This document shows, piece after piece, positions 17,301 to 24,545 of a DNA stretch of 64,000 bases. The stretch is from NCBI RefSeq assembly GCF_014203235.1, contig NZ_JACHIN010000010.1:310001-374000 (forward strand), written 5' to 3'. This DNA is from Nonomuraea endophytica (GTDB lineage: Bacteria > Actinomycetota > Actinomycetes > Streptosporangiales > Streptosporangiaceae). The notes beneath the pieces are model-generated. The model saw nothing but the letters and a program-made list of their open reading frames with translations, was not told where the DNA came from and did not search any database. Numbering within the stretch: the stretch's first letter is position 1; each line of letters starts with the position of its first letter. The translations under genes were made by a program, and so were the position numbers.

Positions 17301-18443
17301 CAGCTGGCTCTCACTCATGGGCCCCACCACGAGCTGACGCGTCTGCAGCGCGCCCGCCAGCGCCGGGTACCGCAGGGCGTGCGGATAGAAGTCCGCCCGC
17401 ATGCCCACCACGACCGGGGCCGCCTCGGCCAGCTCGGTGAGCTCGCCGATGAAGCGCAGCCGTTCGCCGTCCGTGAGGGCCGCGGTGAAGATCTCCTCGA
17501 ACTGGTCGACGATCACCACCCCGTCGGTCGCCCGCGGGTACGGGCTCTCGCCGGGATTGAGCAGCACCCACGACGGCAGGGCCGGGATCAGCCCGGCACG
17601 CAACAACGACGACTTACCCGACCCGGACGGCCCCACCACCATCGTCAGCCCCGGCGACACCTGGTCGACCAGCCGCCTGGTCAGCTCCTGCCGCCCGAAG
17701 AACCAGCCGGCGTCCTCGGGCCGGAAACACTCCAGTCCCCGGTACGGCGGCGCCTGGTCGGCCGAGCGGCGACCCGGCGCCCGCCGTACCCGCAGCAGTG
17801 CCCGCACCCATCGCTCACGCTGGCCCGGGTCGGTGACGCCGCAGGTGAGCAGGACCTTCTCGTACTGATCGGCCTGCGAGGCCAGCGGCACGTTCGCCCC
17901 GCGAAACCACCCGCCCAGCGTGCCGTAGGGCACATCGACGGCCTTGCCCAGCTCCCTGATCGTCTTTCGCGCGGTGTTACGCAGAAGCGTCAGCTCCCGA
18001 GCCAGATCCTCACGGGTGGCTACCCGGTCGGGGTCGGGTTCCTCGCGGGCGATGTCCGGGCCGGGGTCCTCGCGCGTGCTGCGCGGGTCCGGGTCGGGTA
18101 CCTCGCGCGGGGTGCGCCGGTGGGGGCTGGGTTCGTCGCGGGCGGTGACCCGGTCGGGGACAGGATCCTCACGGGATGTGACTGGGTCCGGGGCCCCTCG
18201 GGAGGTGTCTTGGTCCGGGGCAGGATCCTCGCGGGATGCGTTCCGGTGGGGGTTGGGTTGGTCGCGGGCGGCGACCCGGTCCGGGTTGGGTTCCTTCGGG
18301 GAGGTGTCCCGGTCGGGGTTGGGGCTCTCGCGGGAGGCGTTCCGGCGGGGACTGGGTTCCTCGCGGGTGGTGTCCCGGTCCGGGTTGGGGTCCTTGGGGG
18401 TGGTGTCCCGGTTGGGGTCGGGACGATCTAAGCCATCGGGCAT
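14322..18443 (-). CDS. HTH - nSTAND ATPase - transmembrane - WD40 protein (1373 aa)
   Basis: The start MPDGLDRPDP at 18443 follows GCGGAGGA. Residues 5-146 are a degenerate PxPDRxxxRE repeat tract. Residues 148-205 form an XRE-like HTH (IRELGKAVDVPYGTLGGWFRG). YRGLECFRPEDAGWFFGR at 234-251 opens the nSTAND ATPase, with P-loop GPSGSGKS 271-278 and Walker B VIVDQFEE 310-317. A transmembrane segment lies at 611-631. From about 700 there are fourteen WD blades ending in xLWDx, enough for two seven-bladed propellers. Such proteins act as signal-sensing switches or conflict-system sensors. The fourth blade carries a loop insertion (TVKDAEGTEGARHAESAESA). A divergent small secreted protein gene lies 167 bp away. 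Confidence 0.88.
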   Translation of the reverse strand: MPDGLDRPDPNRDTTPKDPNPDRDTTREEPSPRRNASRESPNPDRDTSPKEPNPDRVAARDQPNPHRNASREDPAPDQDTSRGAPDPVTSREDPVPDRVTARDEPSPHRRTPREVPDPDPRSTREDPGPDIAREEPDPDRVATREDLARELTLLRNTARKTIRELGKAVDVPYGTLGGWFRGANVPLASQADQYEKVLLTCGVTDPGQRERWVRALLRVRRAPGRRSADQAPPYRGLECFRPEDAGWFFGRQELTRRLVDQVSPGLTMVVGPSGSGKSSLLRAGLIPALPSWVLLNPGESPYPRATDGVVIVDQFEEIFTAALTDGERLRFIGELTELAEAAPVVVGMRADFYPHALRYPALAGALQTRQLVVGPMSESQLRQAIEGPARRARLDIDTGLVELLLREIAPHEAGTLPLLSHTLLATWENSRGRRMTVEHYRASGGLQGAVAATAESVYAELTPAEQELARQAFLRLTHIGNDTADTRRRVTRGELAGEAWPVLDQFVRRRLLTVDADTVQISHETLLSAWPRLRSWIDADRAGLRVLRQLTQAAQSWEAAERDPGALYRGGRLEAAREWTADPVHHAELNPLERQFLDVSLQQHRRRNRHLYQLLAALTVLAVLAGGLAAYSQWKRVEADQARDMAISRTMTMTAARLRGTDPVLAAQLAVAAYQLAPTVEARSGLVEAAGAPAVTRMVRPSRALQAVAASPSGRLLAAAGAAVTDSGVLLWDLSDPRHPVRLGPPLTGHTSSIYAVSFSPDGRILATGGKDRTVRLWDVSDPAHAKSLGTPISGPADTVYALDFSPTGQTLAIGSRDGTIRLWDLRTSTLTPPLTASTPAEGQSPAKTVKDAEGTEGARHAESAESAVRALAFRADGRVLAVGSGTDTAGSLQLWDVGDLNAVRPAGPPLPLPSRVNALAYHGTLVAVGSNDGSVRLWDTTRPDRPAPFGRPLVAEVSVWVNVVSFSSDGRLLGVGSADNSARVWEVATGRVVGLLPHPEPVTAVQFRDGDRLVVTGGADGVARVWDLPGPVIKASEHPIDNVAFRGGSTLLAAAAGDITLWDVAGRRPSPVSPPLTAPPPYDRMGSTVAISPDGRTLAGGTRLGNAVLLWDITDPRRPVRGATLLGPAALVQGVAFSPDGGLLAAGSDDGTVRLWDARTWRALATLNPGSGQVFAVAFSPDGRRLAAATQGGVVALWDVRDPAAPGRATSLLTSMGDDVRSVAFSHGGGLLAAGNASGTIRLWRLDGAAGPVLAGEPLTGPDGRVFAVAFDPRDGMLAVGTGAGQLWLWDIADPAVPVLRVAVNSPGESYTELAFSADGGMLASAGGDVRLWEVDPARITARLCRESGDTITEPEWRKHVTGVAFRPPCPA
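18006..18431 (-). repeat. In-gene degenerate repeats encoding PxPDRxxxRE tract
   Basis: About a dozen imperfect units of 30-39 bp encode variants such as PNPDRDTTREE, PNPDRVAARDQ, PNPHRNASRED and PDPDRVATRED. Pro, Asp, Arg, Glu and Ser/Thr dominate, so the protein segment is hydrophilic, mixed-charge and probably disordered. Unit length varies in multiples of three, which keeps the frame, consistent with in-frame recombination or slippage. Confidence 0.85.
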
Positions 18444-18610
18444 GCCATCCTCCGCGAACCTGGCGCGACATCGCACCCATAGTGGCGGAGCGGCGGGCCT
18501 TTTGTGCGGCCTTGTGCGGAGAATTCGTGGCCCGTTGCCGCTCACCCTGGAGATCCCTTTCGCTGGCCTCGATCGGTAGCTCACACCTGCTCGACAGCAC
18601 GGGGAGAGAC

Positions 18611-19036
18611 ATGCGCAAACGCATCAAGCGGACCCTGGTCGTGCTCGCGACGACGCTCGCGACGGCCGCGGCCCTGTTCACCGCGAACCCGGCGCCGGCC
18701 AGCGCCGACCCTTGGGGGTGGCGCTGGTGCGCCCCCAGTTACGTGATCCTCGACTGCGTGGTCAACCAGGCCGGCTCGCAGTCCGGCGCCATCGAACCGC
18801 ACAACCCGGAGGGGTGGCTCTACGTCCGCTACGCCGCGGTGAACGTCGCGTCGTGCTACCTGCACTTCTGGTACACGGACCGGACCACGGGCTCCGAGCG
18901 CTACTTCGGGGGTAGATGGGCGTTCCCGATCTCCCGCTCCACCAAGATCACCGGGCTGAACCCGTCGCGGTACTACGACGTGCGGGTCTCGGCGGTCAAC
19001 TGCACGGCTTACGTCCGGGTCCAGAACTACACCTAG
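18611..19036 (+). CDS. Small secreted protein, unknown family (141 aa)
   Basis: GGGGAG precedes the ATG. The N-terminus MRKRIKRTLVVLATTLATAA and the following APASA-D give a clear Sec signal peptide cleaved near residue 32. The mature part (about 110 aa) starts DPWGWRWCAPSYVILDC and contains four cysteines (CAPS, LDC, SCY, NCT), so two disulfides are likely. RTTGSERYFGG... KITGLNPSRYYDVRVSAVNCT resembles a fibronectin-III-like beta sandwich, a weak inference. It is divergent from the nSTAND-WD40 gene. Confidence 0.75.
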   Translation: MRKRIKRTLVVLATTLATAAALFTANPAPASADPWGWRWCAPSYVILDCVVNQAGSQSGAIEPHNPEGWLYVRYAAVNVASCYLHFWYTDRTTGSERYFGGRWAFPISRSTKITGLNPSRYYDVRVSAVNCTAYVRVQNYT

Positions 19037-19242
19037 CACGCGGGGGCCGGCCGGGGCGGGAAATCCCGCTCCGGCCGTTCGCTATGCGGACCTGTGCCGG
19101 TTGTCACGGGGCTGCGGGGTTACGTGGGTTTGACGGCGCCGCAGGTCCACTTGGGCCGTTACGGCGGTGCGTTTGTCCGACGTGAGAAGCGACCCCCACG
19201 ATCGGCGTCGGCGCACGGCGGCGGGTGGGGGTGGGGTGGCTT

Positions 19243-19402
19243 GCCGTAGCGGATGGGCGGCGTGACGAAGAGCTACCACAACGGGACAGCGCCGTAGCGG
19301 ATGGGCGGCGTGACGAAGAGCTACCACAACGGGACAGCGCCGTAACGGATGGGCGGCGTGACGAAGAGCTACCACAACGGGACAGCGCCGTAACGGATGG
19401 GC
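19243..19402. repeat. 48-bp tandem repeat, three full copies plus partials
   Basis: Copies begin at 19243, 19291 and 19339, each opening GCCGTAGCGGATGGGCGGCG or GCCGTAACGG, and each nearly identical. A 16-bp partial copy begins at 19387 and a further degenerate start at 19403. The array sits in the 417-bp gap between the secreted protein gene and the acyltransferase gene. Since 48 is divisible by three, every frame stays open with 16-residue periodicity; I do not regard these frames as genes because there is no ribosome site or family match. Confidence 0.9.
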
Positions 19403-19453
19403 GCCGTAGCGGATGGGCGGGGTGAACGGGGGATATGAGAACGAGACGGCCGT

Positions 19454-20104
19454 CTACGAGGCGGCTTTGAGGCTGGCGGCGTATTGGGCCACATACTCCT
19501 GGCCGGAGAGTTTCTGGATGGCGGACATGATGTCGTCGGTCACGCGGCGGCGGTCGCGGGCGCTCTTGTAGTCGCCCTCGAAGCGCATCGGCTCGCCGAT
19601 CGTGATCCCGATCTTGGCTGGGCGCGGGACCTTGGCCCCGACCGGCATGACCTTGTCGGTGCCGGACAGCGCCACCGGCAGCACCGGCTTGCCCGTCTTG
19701 AGCGCCAGCCACGCCACGCCGATCTTGCCCCGGTATAGGCGGCCGTCGGGGGAGCGGGTGCCCTCGGGGTGGATGCCGAACAGTTCGCCGCTCTCCAGGA
19801 GTTCGGCGGCGGCGTCGAGCATGGCCTGCGCGGCGTGGGCGCTGTCACGGTCGGTGGGCAGGCTGCCGCCGAGGCGCATGAACCACTGGGAGACCGGGTT
19901 GCCGGAGAAGTACTCGCTCTTGGCGGCGAAGGTCACGTGGCGGGGCAGCAGCGCGGGCAGCAGGAAGGAGTCGATCATCGACAGGTGGTTGGCGGCCAGG
20001 ATGGCACCGCCGGTCCTGGGGACGTTCGACCCACCCGAGATGTGCGGGCGGCACATGACGTTCGCGAGGGGGGTGGCGGCGAACTTGACCACTTGGTACA
20101 GCAA
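19454..20104 (-). CDS. 1-acyl-sn-glycerol-3-phosphate acyltransferase (PlsC family, 216 aa)
   Basis: The acyltransferase block I NHLSMIDSF (HxxxxD) and block III FGIHPEGTRSPDG are both present, with LYRGKIGVAWLALKTGKPVLPVAL following. These enzymes move an acyl chain to lysophosphatidic acid at the membrane. I choose a TTG start at 20104 because AGGAG lies five bases upstream and homologues begin close to LLYQVVKFAATP; the open frame extends to 20236 but lacks support. Length fits the short actinobacterial PlsC group. No operon partner is visible. Confidence 0.87.
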   Translation of the reverse strand: MLYQVVKFAATPLANVMCRPHISGGSNVPRTGGAILAANHLSMIDSFLLPALLPRHVTFAAKSEYFSGNPVSQWFMRLGGSLPTDRDSAHAAQAMLDAAAELLESGELFGIHPEGTRSPDGRLYRGKIGVAWLALKTGKPVLPVALSGTDKVMPVGAKVPRPAKIGITIGEPMRFEGDYKSARDRRRVTDDIMSAIQKLSGQEYVAQYAASLKAAS

Positions 20105-20526
20105 CAGGTCTCCTGAATCGATCTCGCTCCGGCGCACCCCACCATAAAGCAGGCGCCCCACTCGATGTGCAATATCGATTCGCGTGCGAAATCGTCTCCT
20201 GATCTGCGCCGGAGCGCGGCCGGCCGCATGCTGCAACGTTGATCATTCCGCGAATATTCCGAAACGACGTCTTGTGGATCATGCTTCTCAGGCTCTCGTG
20301 CCGGTCGGGGGCGTGCGTCAGCCTGCTGAGGCTCGCCGCCGCCGTACTGGATGGGTTCCAGCCGCTTCGGCTCCCGGCGGTCCGCGCATCTGCCCGGCCG
20401 GAAGTCGCGGAACCGCTTCGCCGGCCACGGTGCTGAGCAGCCATTCGCCCCCGGGTGCCTAATCCAGGGAGCCGAATCTTCCCCAGGGATGTCGCCATCG
20501 TGACCGGCGACGTTGGAGGTCCGGGG
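20105..20526. other. Intergenic stretch without a supportable gene
   Basis: This stretch lies between the acyltransferase start and the XRE gene stop. Short frames on both strands lack ribosome sites and family resemblance. AT-richer DNA at 20140-20280 (ATATCGATTCGC, GAATATTCCGAAACG) may hold the acyltransferase promoter. Confidence 0.5.
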
Positions 20527-20796
20527 CTACGAGACGGCTTCCAGCGGTAGGTGGTTGCCGCGCCAGGTGGCCGCCAGTTCCTGCACCGGCAGGTTGAGTG
20601 CCTCGCCGAGGCGGACGATGGTGCCGAATCCGGGGGACGGCAGCCGGCCGGTCTCGATCTTGCGCAGGGTTTCCGGCGAGATGCCCGCCGCGTGCGCGAC
20701 TTCCGCCAGGTCGCGTTCCGCTCGCGCGCGACGCAACAGGGTGCCGAGACGTCTGCCGGCTTCGATCTGCTCGGGTGTGAGCGGTTGGCGGACCAT
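20527..20796 (-). CDS. XRE-family helix-turn-helix regulator (89 aa)
   Basis: The whole protein is one Cro/CI-type domain: LLRRARAERDLAEVAHAAGI, then SPETLRKIETGRLPSPGFGTI and LGEALNLPVQEL. The short C-terminal tail (AATWRGNHLPLEAVS) leaves no room for a sensor domain. It is divergent from a methionine aminopeptidase gene, with two identical-arm palindromes in the 86-bp gap, so it most likely represses or activates that gene and itself. Confidence 0.9.
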   Translation of the reverse strand: MVRQPLTPEQIEAGRRLGTLLRRARAERDLAEVAHAAGISPETLRKIETGRLPSPGFGTIVRLGEALNLPVQELAATWRGNHLPLEAVS

Positions 20797-20813
20797 GCCC
20801 CCAGCATAGGGTT

Positions 20814-20859
20814 GGTATTACTATACCGGCAAGTGTTAGGGTTGCGGTATAACTATACC
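20814..20859. promoter_or_regulatory. Two GGTAT-N4-ATACC palindromes between XRE and MAP genes
   Basis: Palindrome 1 at 20814-20827 has arms GGTAT and ATACC around TACT. Palindrome 2 at 20846-20859 has the same arms around AACT. They are spaced 32 bp start to start, three helical turns, so two dimers would bind on the same face. They overlap the only AT-rich part of the divergent gap, where both promoters must lie. Confidence 0.8.
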
Positions 20860-20882
20860 AACCCCTGTGACGCGAGGTTTTC

Positions 20883-21680
20883 GTGATCGAACTGAAGACG
20901 CCTGCGGAGATCCAGCGCATGCATGTGGCCGGGCGTTTCGTCGCCGAGGTGCTCTCCGAGGTCGGCCGCCGTGCTGAGGTGGGCGTCAACCTGCTGGACC
21001 TGGAACGCCACGTGCGCGGCATGATCAAACGGCGCGGGGCGGATTCGTGCTACTGGGACTACGCGCCGTCCTTCGGGCGCGGCCCGTTCCGCAACGTCAT
21101 CTGCCTGTCGGTCAACGACGCCGTCCTGCACGGCCTGCCCCACGACTACACGCTGCGCGACGGGGACGTGCTCAGCGCCGACCTCGCGGTCGGCATCGAT
21201 GGCTGGGTGGCCGATTCGGCGCGTACGTTCGTCGTCGGCACCCCTGCTGAGGAGGACCTGCGGATCATCCGCGCCACCGAGGCGGCGTTGGAGGCGGCGA
21301 TCGAGGCGGCACGGCCGGGCAACCGCCTGGGTGACATCTCGGCGGCCGTCTGGGCGGTGGCCCGCGAGCACGGCTATCCGGTCAACACCGAGTTCGGCGG
21401 CCACGGCATCGGCCGTACCATGCACGAGGAGATCCACGTTCCCAACAAGGGCCGGGCGGGCCGCGGCCTGATACTCCGGCCGGGGCTGACGCTCGCGCTC
21501 GAACCCTGGTTCGCGCGTACGACGGATCGGATCGTCTACGACGCCGACGGCTGGACCATCCGCTCGGCCGACGGCTCCCGCACGGCCCACTCCGAGCACA
21601 CGATCGCCATCACCGACGACGGCCCCTTGGTGCTCACCCGGCGCGAACTGGAGACCCCCGAACCGCGGGCAAAGGTGTGA
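20883..21680 (+). CDS. map: Methionine aminopeptidase, type I, accessory copy (265 aa)
   Basis: All dinuclear-metal ligands of MetAP are present: D100 and D111 (SADLAVGIDGWVADSARTF), H174 (GGHGIGRTMHEE), E207 (LALEPW) and E238 (HSEHTIAI), plus H83 in VLHGLP. The enzyme removes the initiator methionine from nascent proteins. The GTG start follows GAGG. It is divergent from a dedicated XRE regulator, unlike a housekeeping map gene near secY/adk, so this is probably an additional, conditionally expressed copy. Confidence 0.9.
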   Translation: MIELKTPAEIQRMHVAGRFVAEVLSEVGRRAEVGVNLLDLERHVRGMIKRRGADSCYWDYAPSFGRGPFRNVICLSVNDAVLHGLPHDYTLRDGDVLSADLAVGIDGWVADSARTFVVGTPAEEDLRIIRATEAALEAAIEAARPGNRLGDISAAVWAVAREHGYPVNTEFGGHGIGRTMHEEIHVPNKGRAGRGLILRPGLTLALEPWFARTTDRIVYDADGWTIRSADGSRTAHSEHTIAITDDGPLVLTRRELETPEPRAKV

Positions 21681-21693
21681 CCGGCAACCTTAG

Positions 21694-22314
21694 GTGACAC
21701 CGATGTTGAACTACGGCCTTGACCTGTCCGCCGTGAAGCGCGAACAGGCTCTGCCCGACCTGGTGGCCGAAGGAGATGAGCTGGACGCCCTGGATCTGCG
21801 GAAACCGACTGGTCCCAGCCCACACCCGCGGCGGGCTGGACGATCGCCCACCAGATCGCTCATCTCGCCGCGGCCGATGCGAACGTTCTCATCGCCCTGC
21901 GGACACCGGAGGCGTTCGACGCCGTGCTGAAGCAGGTGGAAGCGGCAGGCAGCCAACACGCCGACCTTGAGGCCGCCGCAGGGCTCCGTGACGTGCCGTT
22001 CGATCATGGATTTCCCTGGTACGGCGCGCAGTTGACCGCGGAGCTCATGGTGCCTCTTCGGCTGATGGAGACCTGGGCCCACGGCCAGGACGTTCTCGAC
22101 GCCTTGGGTGTCCCGCACCGCCCGACGGCCCGGCTCCGGCATGTGGCCTCACGGGGAGTGGTAGGACGAGACCTGTCCTTCTACGCCGCCCAGCTGCCTC
22201 CTCCGGCGGAGCCGTTCCGCGTCGAACTGACCGGGGTCCCGAGCCGAGACCGACCTCACCGCAGTCGGCGAGGACGCCCAGAAATGGCTCGACATCGCCC
22301 GCGTTTTCCTCTGA
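21694..22314 (+). pseudogene. Decayed TIGR03084-type (mycothiol-dependent isomerase-like) gene
   Basis: Frame 1 gives LVAEGDELDALD. Around 21790-21800 the match moves to another frame, DWSQPTPAAGWTIAHQIAHL, continuing through LMETWAHGQDVLDALGV and LPPPAEPFRVELTG. It then jumps again to TDLTAVGEDAQKWLDIARVFL ending at 22314. All three pieces fit the DinB-like TIGR03084 family in order. The internal block between VELTG and the C-terminus is about 40 residues short. At least two frameshifts and a deletion make a functional product unlikely. It lies directly after the methionine aminopeptidase gene. Confidence 0.75.
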
Positions 22315-22441
22315 TGCGGTAGGTACGCCCCTCGTCGTAGCCGCACTACCACCGCCGGATGCCTTCCCCGGTGCGACGACGCGCCGGGGGCCGGCGGCGA
22401 GGATCGAGGCTCCACTCGCACGATCGTGAGGAGCTTCAGGG

Positions 22442-23458
22442 ATGTCTTCCCTTGTCCGCCATATCAGTCCTGTCCGTCCGGAGCGGGCCCGCGGCCTGGT
22501 CGCCGAGGTGTACGCGCAGGTGAACAGGGAGTTCAGCAGCATCGGCCCCGCGGTGATGATGTTGTCACGCTCGGAGGAACTGATGGCGGCCGGCTGGTCG
22601 CTGATGCGGGAGGCACAGCTGGCCGGGGCGGCCCCGATGCTCGACAAGGCCGTGGCCGCCCTGGGCACGGCGCTGGCCAACGGCCTGCCGTACGAGATCG
22701 AGACGCTTGTGGTCGTGGTGCGGCGGCTGGGGGCGGGCGCGCTCGCCGACGCCGTCGAGCGTGGTGAGGATCCGGCCGATGAACGGCTCGGCGCGCTGCT
22801 CACCTGGGCTTCGTCCACCGGCGTACGCGAGCCGGGCGAGCCCCCGTTCACCGGCCAGACAGCCGCCGAACTAGTCGGCACGGTCCTTTTCACCCATTTC
22901 ATCAACCGGGTGGCCGCGGCGATGCTGCCCCCGGGCCTGACCCCAGGCACGCTGGACCCCGAGGACCCGCCGGCGTTCGAGGACGCGCCCGTGCTGCGCG
23001 ACCACACCGGGGACCTCAAGCCAGGCGCCACCCTGGCGCTGCTCGACGGCCTTCCTTCTCTGGAGGAACCCGCCTGGGCCGAGGGCACCCCGATCGGCGC
23101 CGCGTACGCCGCGCTGACGGCGGTCGCGGGCCAGGGCGCCGCGCTGCTCTCCCCGGCGGCGTCGGACATCGTGACCGCGACAATCACCGCCCACCGCGGC
23201 CGGCGCGTACCTGCCGGTGCGTGGCTGGATGAGGCCCTGGGCCCGCTGGAGGGCGGTGGCCGGGCGGGCGCGAAGGTCGCCATCCTGGCCGGTCTGGCCC
23301 CCGACGCCCTCACCGACGCGGACGTCGCGGAATGGCGGGCCAGTGAGCGCCGCCTCAGCGACCACTGCACCACCCACCTGCTGGCCTATGGCGTGATCAG
23401 CGCCGTCGAAGCCATCGAGACCGACATCGCCGCCGCGCTGCAGCCATCAGCGTCCTAA
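22442..23458 (+). CDS. AhpD/carboxymuconolactone-decarboxylase-like protein lacking the CxxC (338 aa)
   Basis: It starts MSSLVRHISPVRPERARGLVAEVYAQ after a GAGGAGCTTCAGGG stretch. Helical segments such as PERARGLVAEVYAQVNREFSSIGPAVMMLS and LGTALANGLPYEIETLVVVV resemble the peroxidase-related AhpD fold. The length would accommodate two tandem repeats. The redox-active CxxC pair is absent (no cysteine in the equivalent helix), so peroxidase activity is not expected. Family placement is tentative. A strong terminator hairpin follows. Confidence 0.6.
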   Translation: MSSLVRHISPVRPERARGLVAEVYAQVNREFSSIGPAVMMLSRSEELMAAGWSLMREAQLAGAAPMLDKAVAALGTALANGLPYEIETLVVVVRRLGAGALADAVERGEDPADERLGALLTWASSTGVREPGEPPFTGQTAAELVGTVLFTHFINRVAAAMLPPGLTPGTLDPEDPPAFEDAPVLRDHTGDLKPGATLALLDGLPSLEEPAWAEGTPIGAAYAALTAVAGQGAALLSPAASDIVTATITAHRGRRVPAGAWLDEALGPLEGGGRAGAKVAILAGLAPDALTDADVAEWRASERRLSDHCTTHLLAYGVISAVEAIETDIAAALQPSAS

Positions 23459-23487
23459 GGCCTCTTCGCCCCGGACCCCACGAAAAC

Positions 23488-23514
23488 AGGCGCCCCACTC
23501 AAGGTGGGGCGCCT
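23488..23514 (+). terminator. Perfect 11-bp hairpin after the AhpD-like gene
   Basis: The arms AGGCGCCCCAC and GTGGGGCGCCT close a TCAAG loop 30 bp after the stop at 23458. It is GC-rich without a long T-run, in the usual actinobacterial style. Confidence 0.85.
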
Positions 23515-24146
23515 GCTAGGACGTTAAGGCCGCTGTGGCGGTCGCCTCCTCGGCGAGAGGCACAACACGGCTCCAGCCGAACGGTATTCCGTGAAGGCGG
23601 TAATTTGCGGCCCGGGGGACACTAACCACAGCGGCCACTCGACTCTAACCGACTTCCGGCACCCTGTATTCCAAGCGGTGCCAAGTGCTGGTCACGTTCT
23701 GGCCGGTGCCGGCGGAGAATTCGCAGCTCATCGGACTTCCCCGGCCGTCCAGGAAACCTTCAGGTCCCGAACCGGCGCGAACCCGCCTCAGGCGGCCCTA
23801 CCCCGACAACCACCAGGCCGAGGAAGGACTGGGAACGTCTGCTCAACCTGAGCCGCCGCTCCGGGATCCTGATCCACTTCACGACCCACCATCGCACCTG
23901 GCGGAAAATGAACGGCCAGATGAACGCGAGACACGGACATGCAGGCTGAATCGGCCTCCCTGGGGAGGTTGTCCGGCAGCGTTCGGCATTCGGTCGTTAG
24001 ATGAACACGGCGGATGAGCGCCGGGCCCCGGCAGTGTTCCGTGCGGGCGCCTCGCAGACGGCCAAGACATGCCCAAATGCCCCGCATCGGCGGATCCGCG
24101 TCCCTCGGTGCGGGTAGTACCCCCGTGCACACGCACAGGGGGACAC
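23515..24146. other. Intergenic region with a relic of a serine-recombinase-like gene
   Basis: Most of this stretch has no supportable gene. At about 23818-23910 (plus strand) one frame reads PRKDWERLLNLSRRSGILIH followed by FTTHHRTW, which resembles the catalytic-domain segment of actinobacterial serine recombinases (DWxxLLxLCRxxGxLIHVxxHxRTY). The match is short and lacks flanking domains, so at best it is a fragment. An inverted repeat with arms GGCACC and GGTGCC lies near 23660-23685. Confidence 0.4.
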
Positions 24147-24443
24147 ATGATCGGCACACTGCACAAGATGGGCATCAAGTCATCGCTCATGTACACGGCG
24201 GGCTTCGCCTCCATCGGGGCCTCGATGGCGTCGTGGCTGGTGTCCAAGAACGCCGAGGCCGCCGGCATCGACCGGGCCGACCGCTGGGGCATCTTCATCG
24301 GGCAATGGGCCCCGACCTTCTTCGCCCTCGGACTCGCCCTGCGCATGGAGGAGAGGCGCGACGAGGTCGACATCAGCCCGGAGGTGGACGACCTTGACAC
24401 CCGCTCAGCGGGTCGCGGCCGCCGGGAACACGCCACGCTGTAG
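24147..24443 (+). CDS. Small two-helix membrane protein (98 aa)
   Basis: AGGGGGACAC precedes the ATG, fixing the start. The product MIGTLHKMGIKSSLMYTAGF has two hydrophobic stretches (SSLMYTAGFASIGASMASWLV and GIFIGQWAPTFFALGLALRM) and an acidic C-terminal tail (EERRDEVDISPEVDDLDTRS). I recognise no named family. It stands alone between a long non-coding region and a convergent two-component system. Confidence 0.7.
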   Translation: MIGTLHKMGIKSSLMYTAGFASIGASMASWLVSKNAEAAGIDRADRWGIFIGQWAPTFFALGLALRMEERRDEVDISPEVDDLDTRSAGRGRREHATL

Positions 24444-24545
24444 CTCCTGCCGCCTGCCGGGTGTGGCAAATGCACCGGGGCAGGGCGGAGGGCGTGTTCG
24501 ACGGGTATGAGTGGGTCCGGTGAACGTGCCAGCCGCCCGATCAAG

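Noticed and set aside
16614..18431. A 605-residue plus-strand frame opposite the nSTAND-WD40 gene
   Set aside because: It is the mirror of the repeat tract and ATPase; no ribosome site or domain, and the minus-strand gene has clear families throughout.
19243..19402. CRISPR array
   Set aside because: The units are directly adjacent with no spacers and no cas genes nearby; the same applies to the array at 1310-1440.
19225..19425. A repetitive 66-residue protein from the 48-bp array
   Set aside because: It exists only because 48 is divisible by three; all frames are open, there is no ribosome site and no unique sequence.
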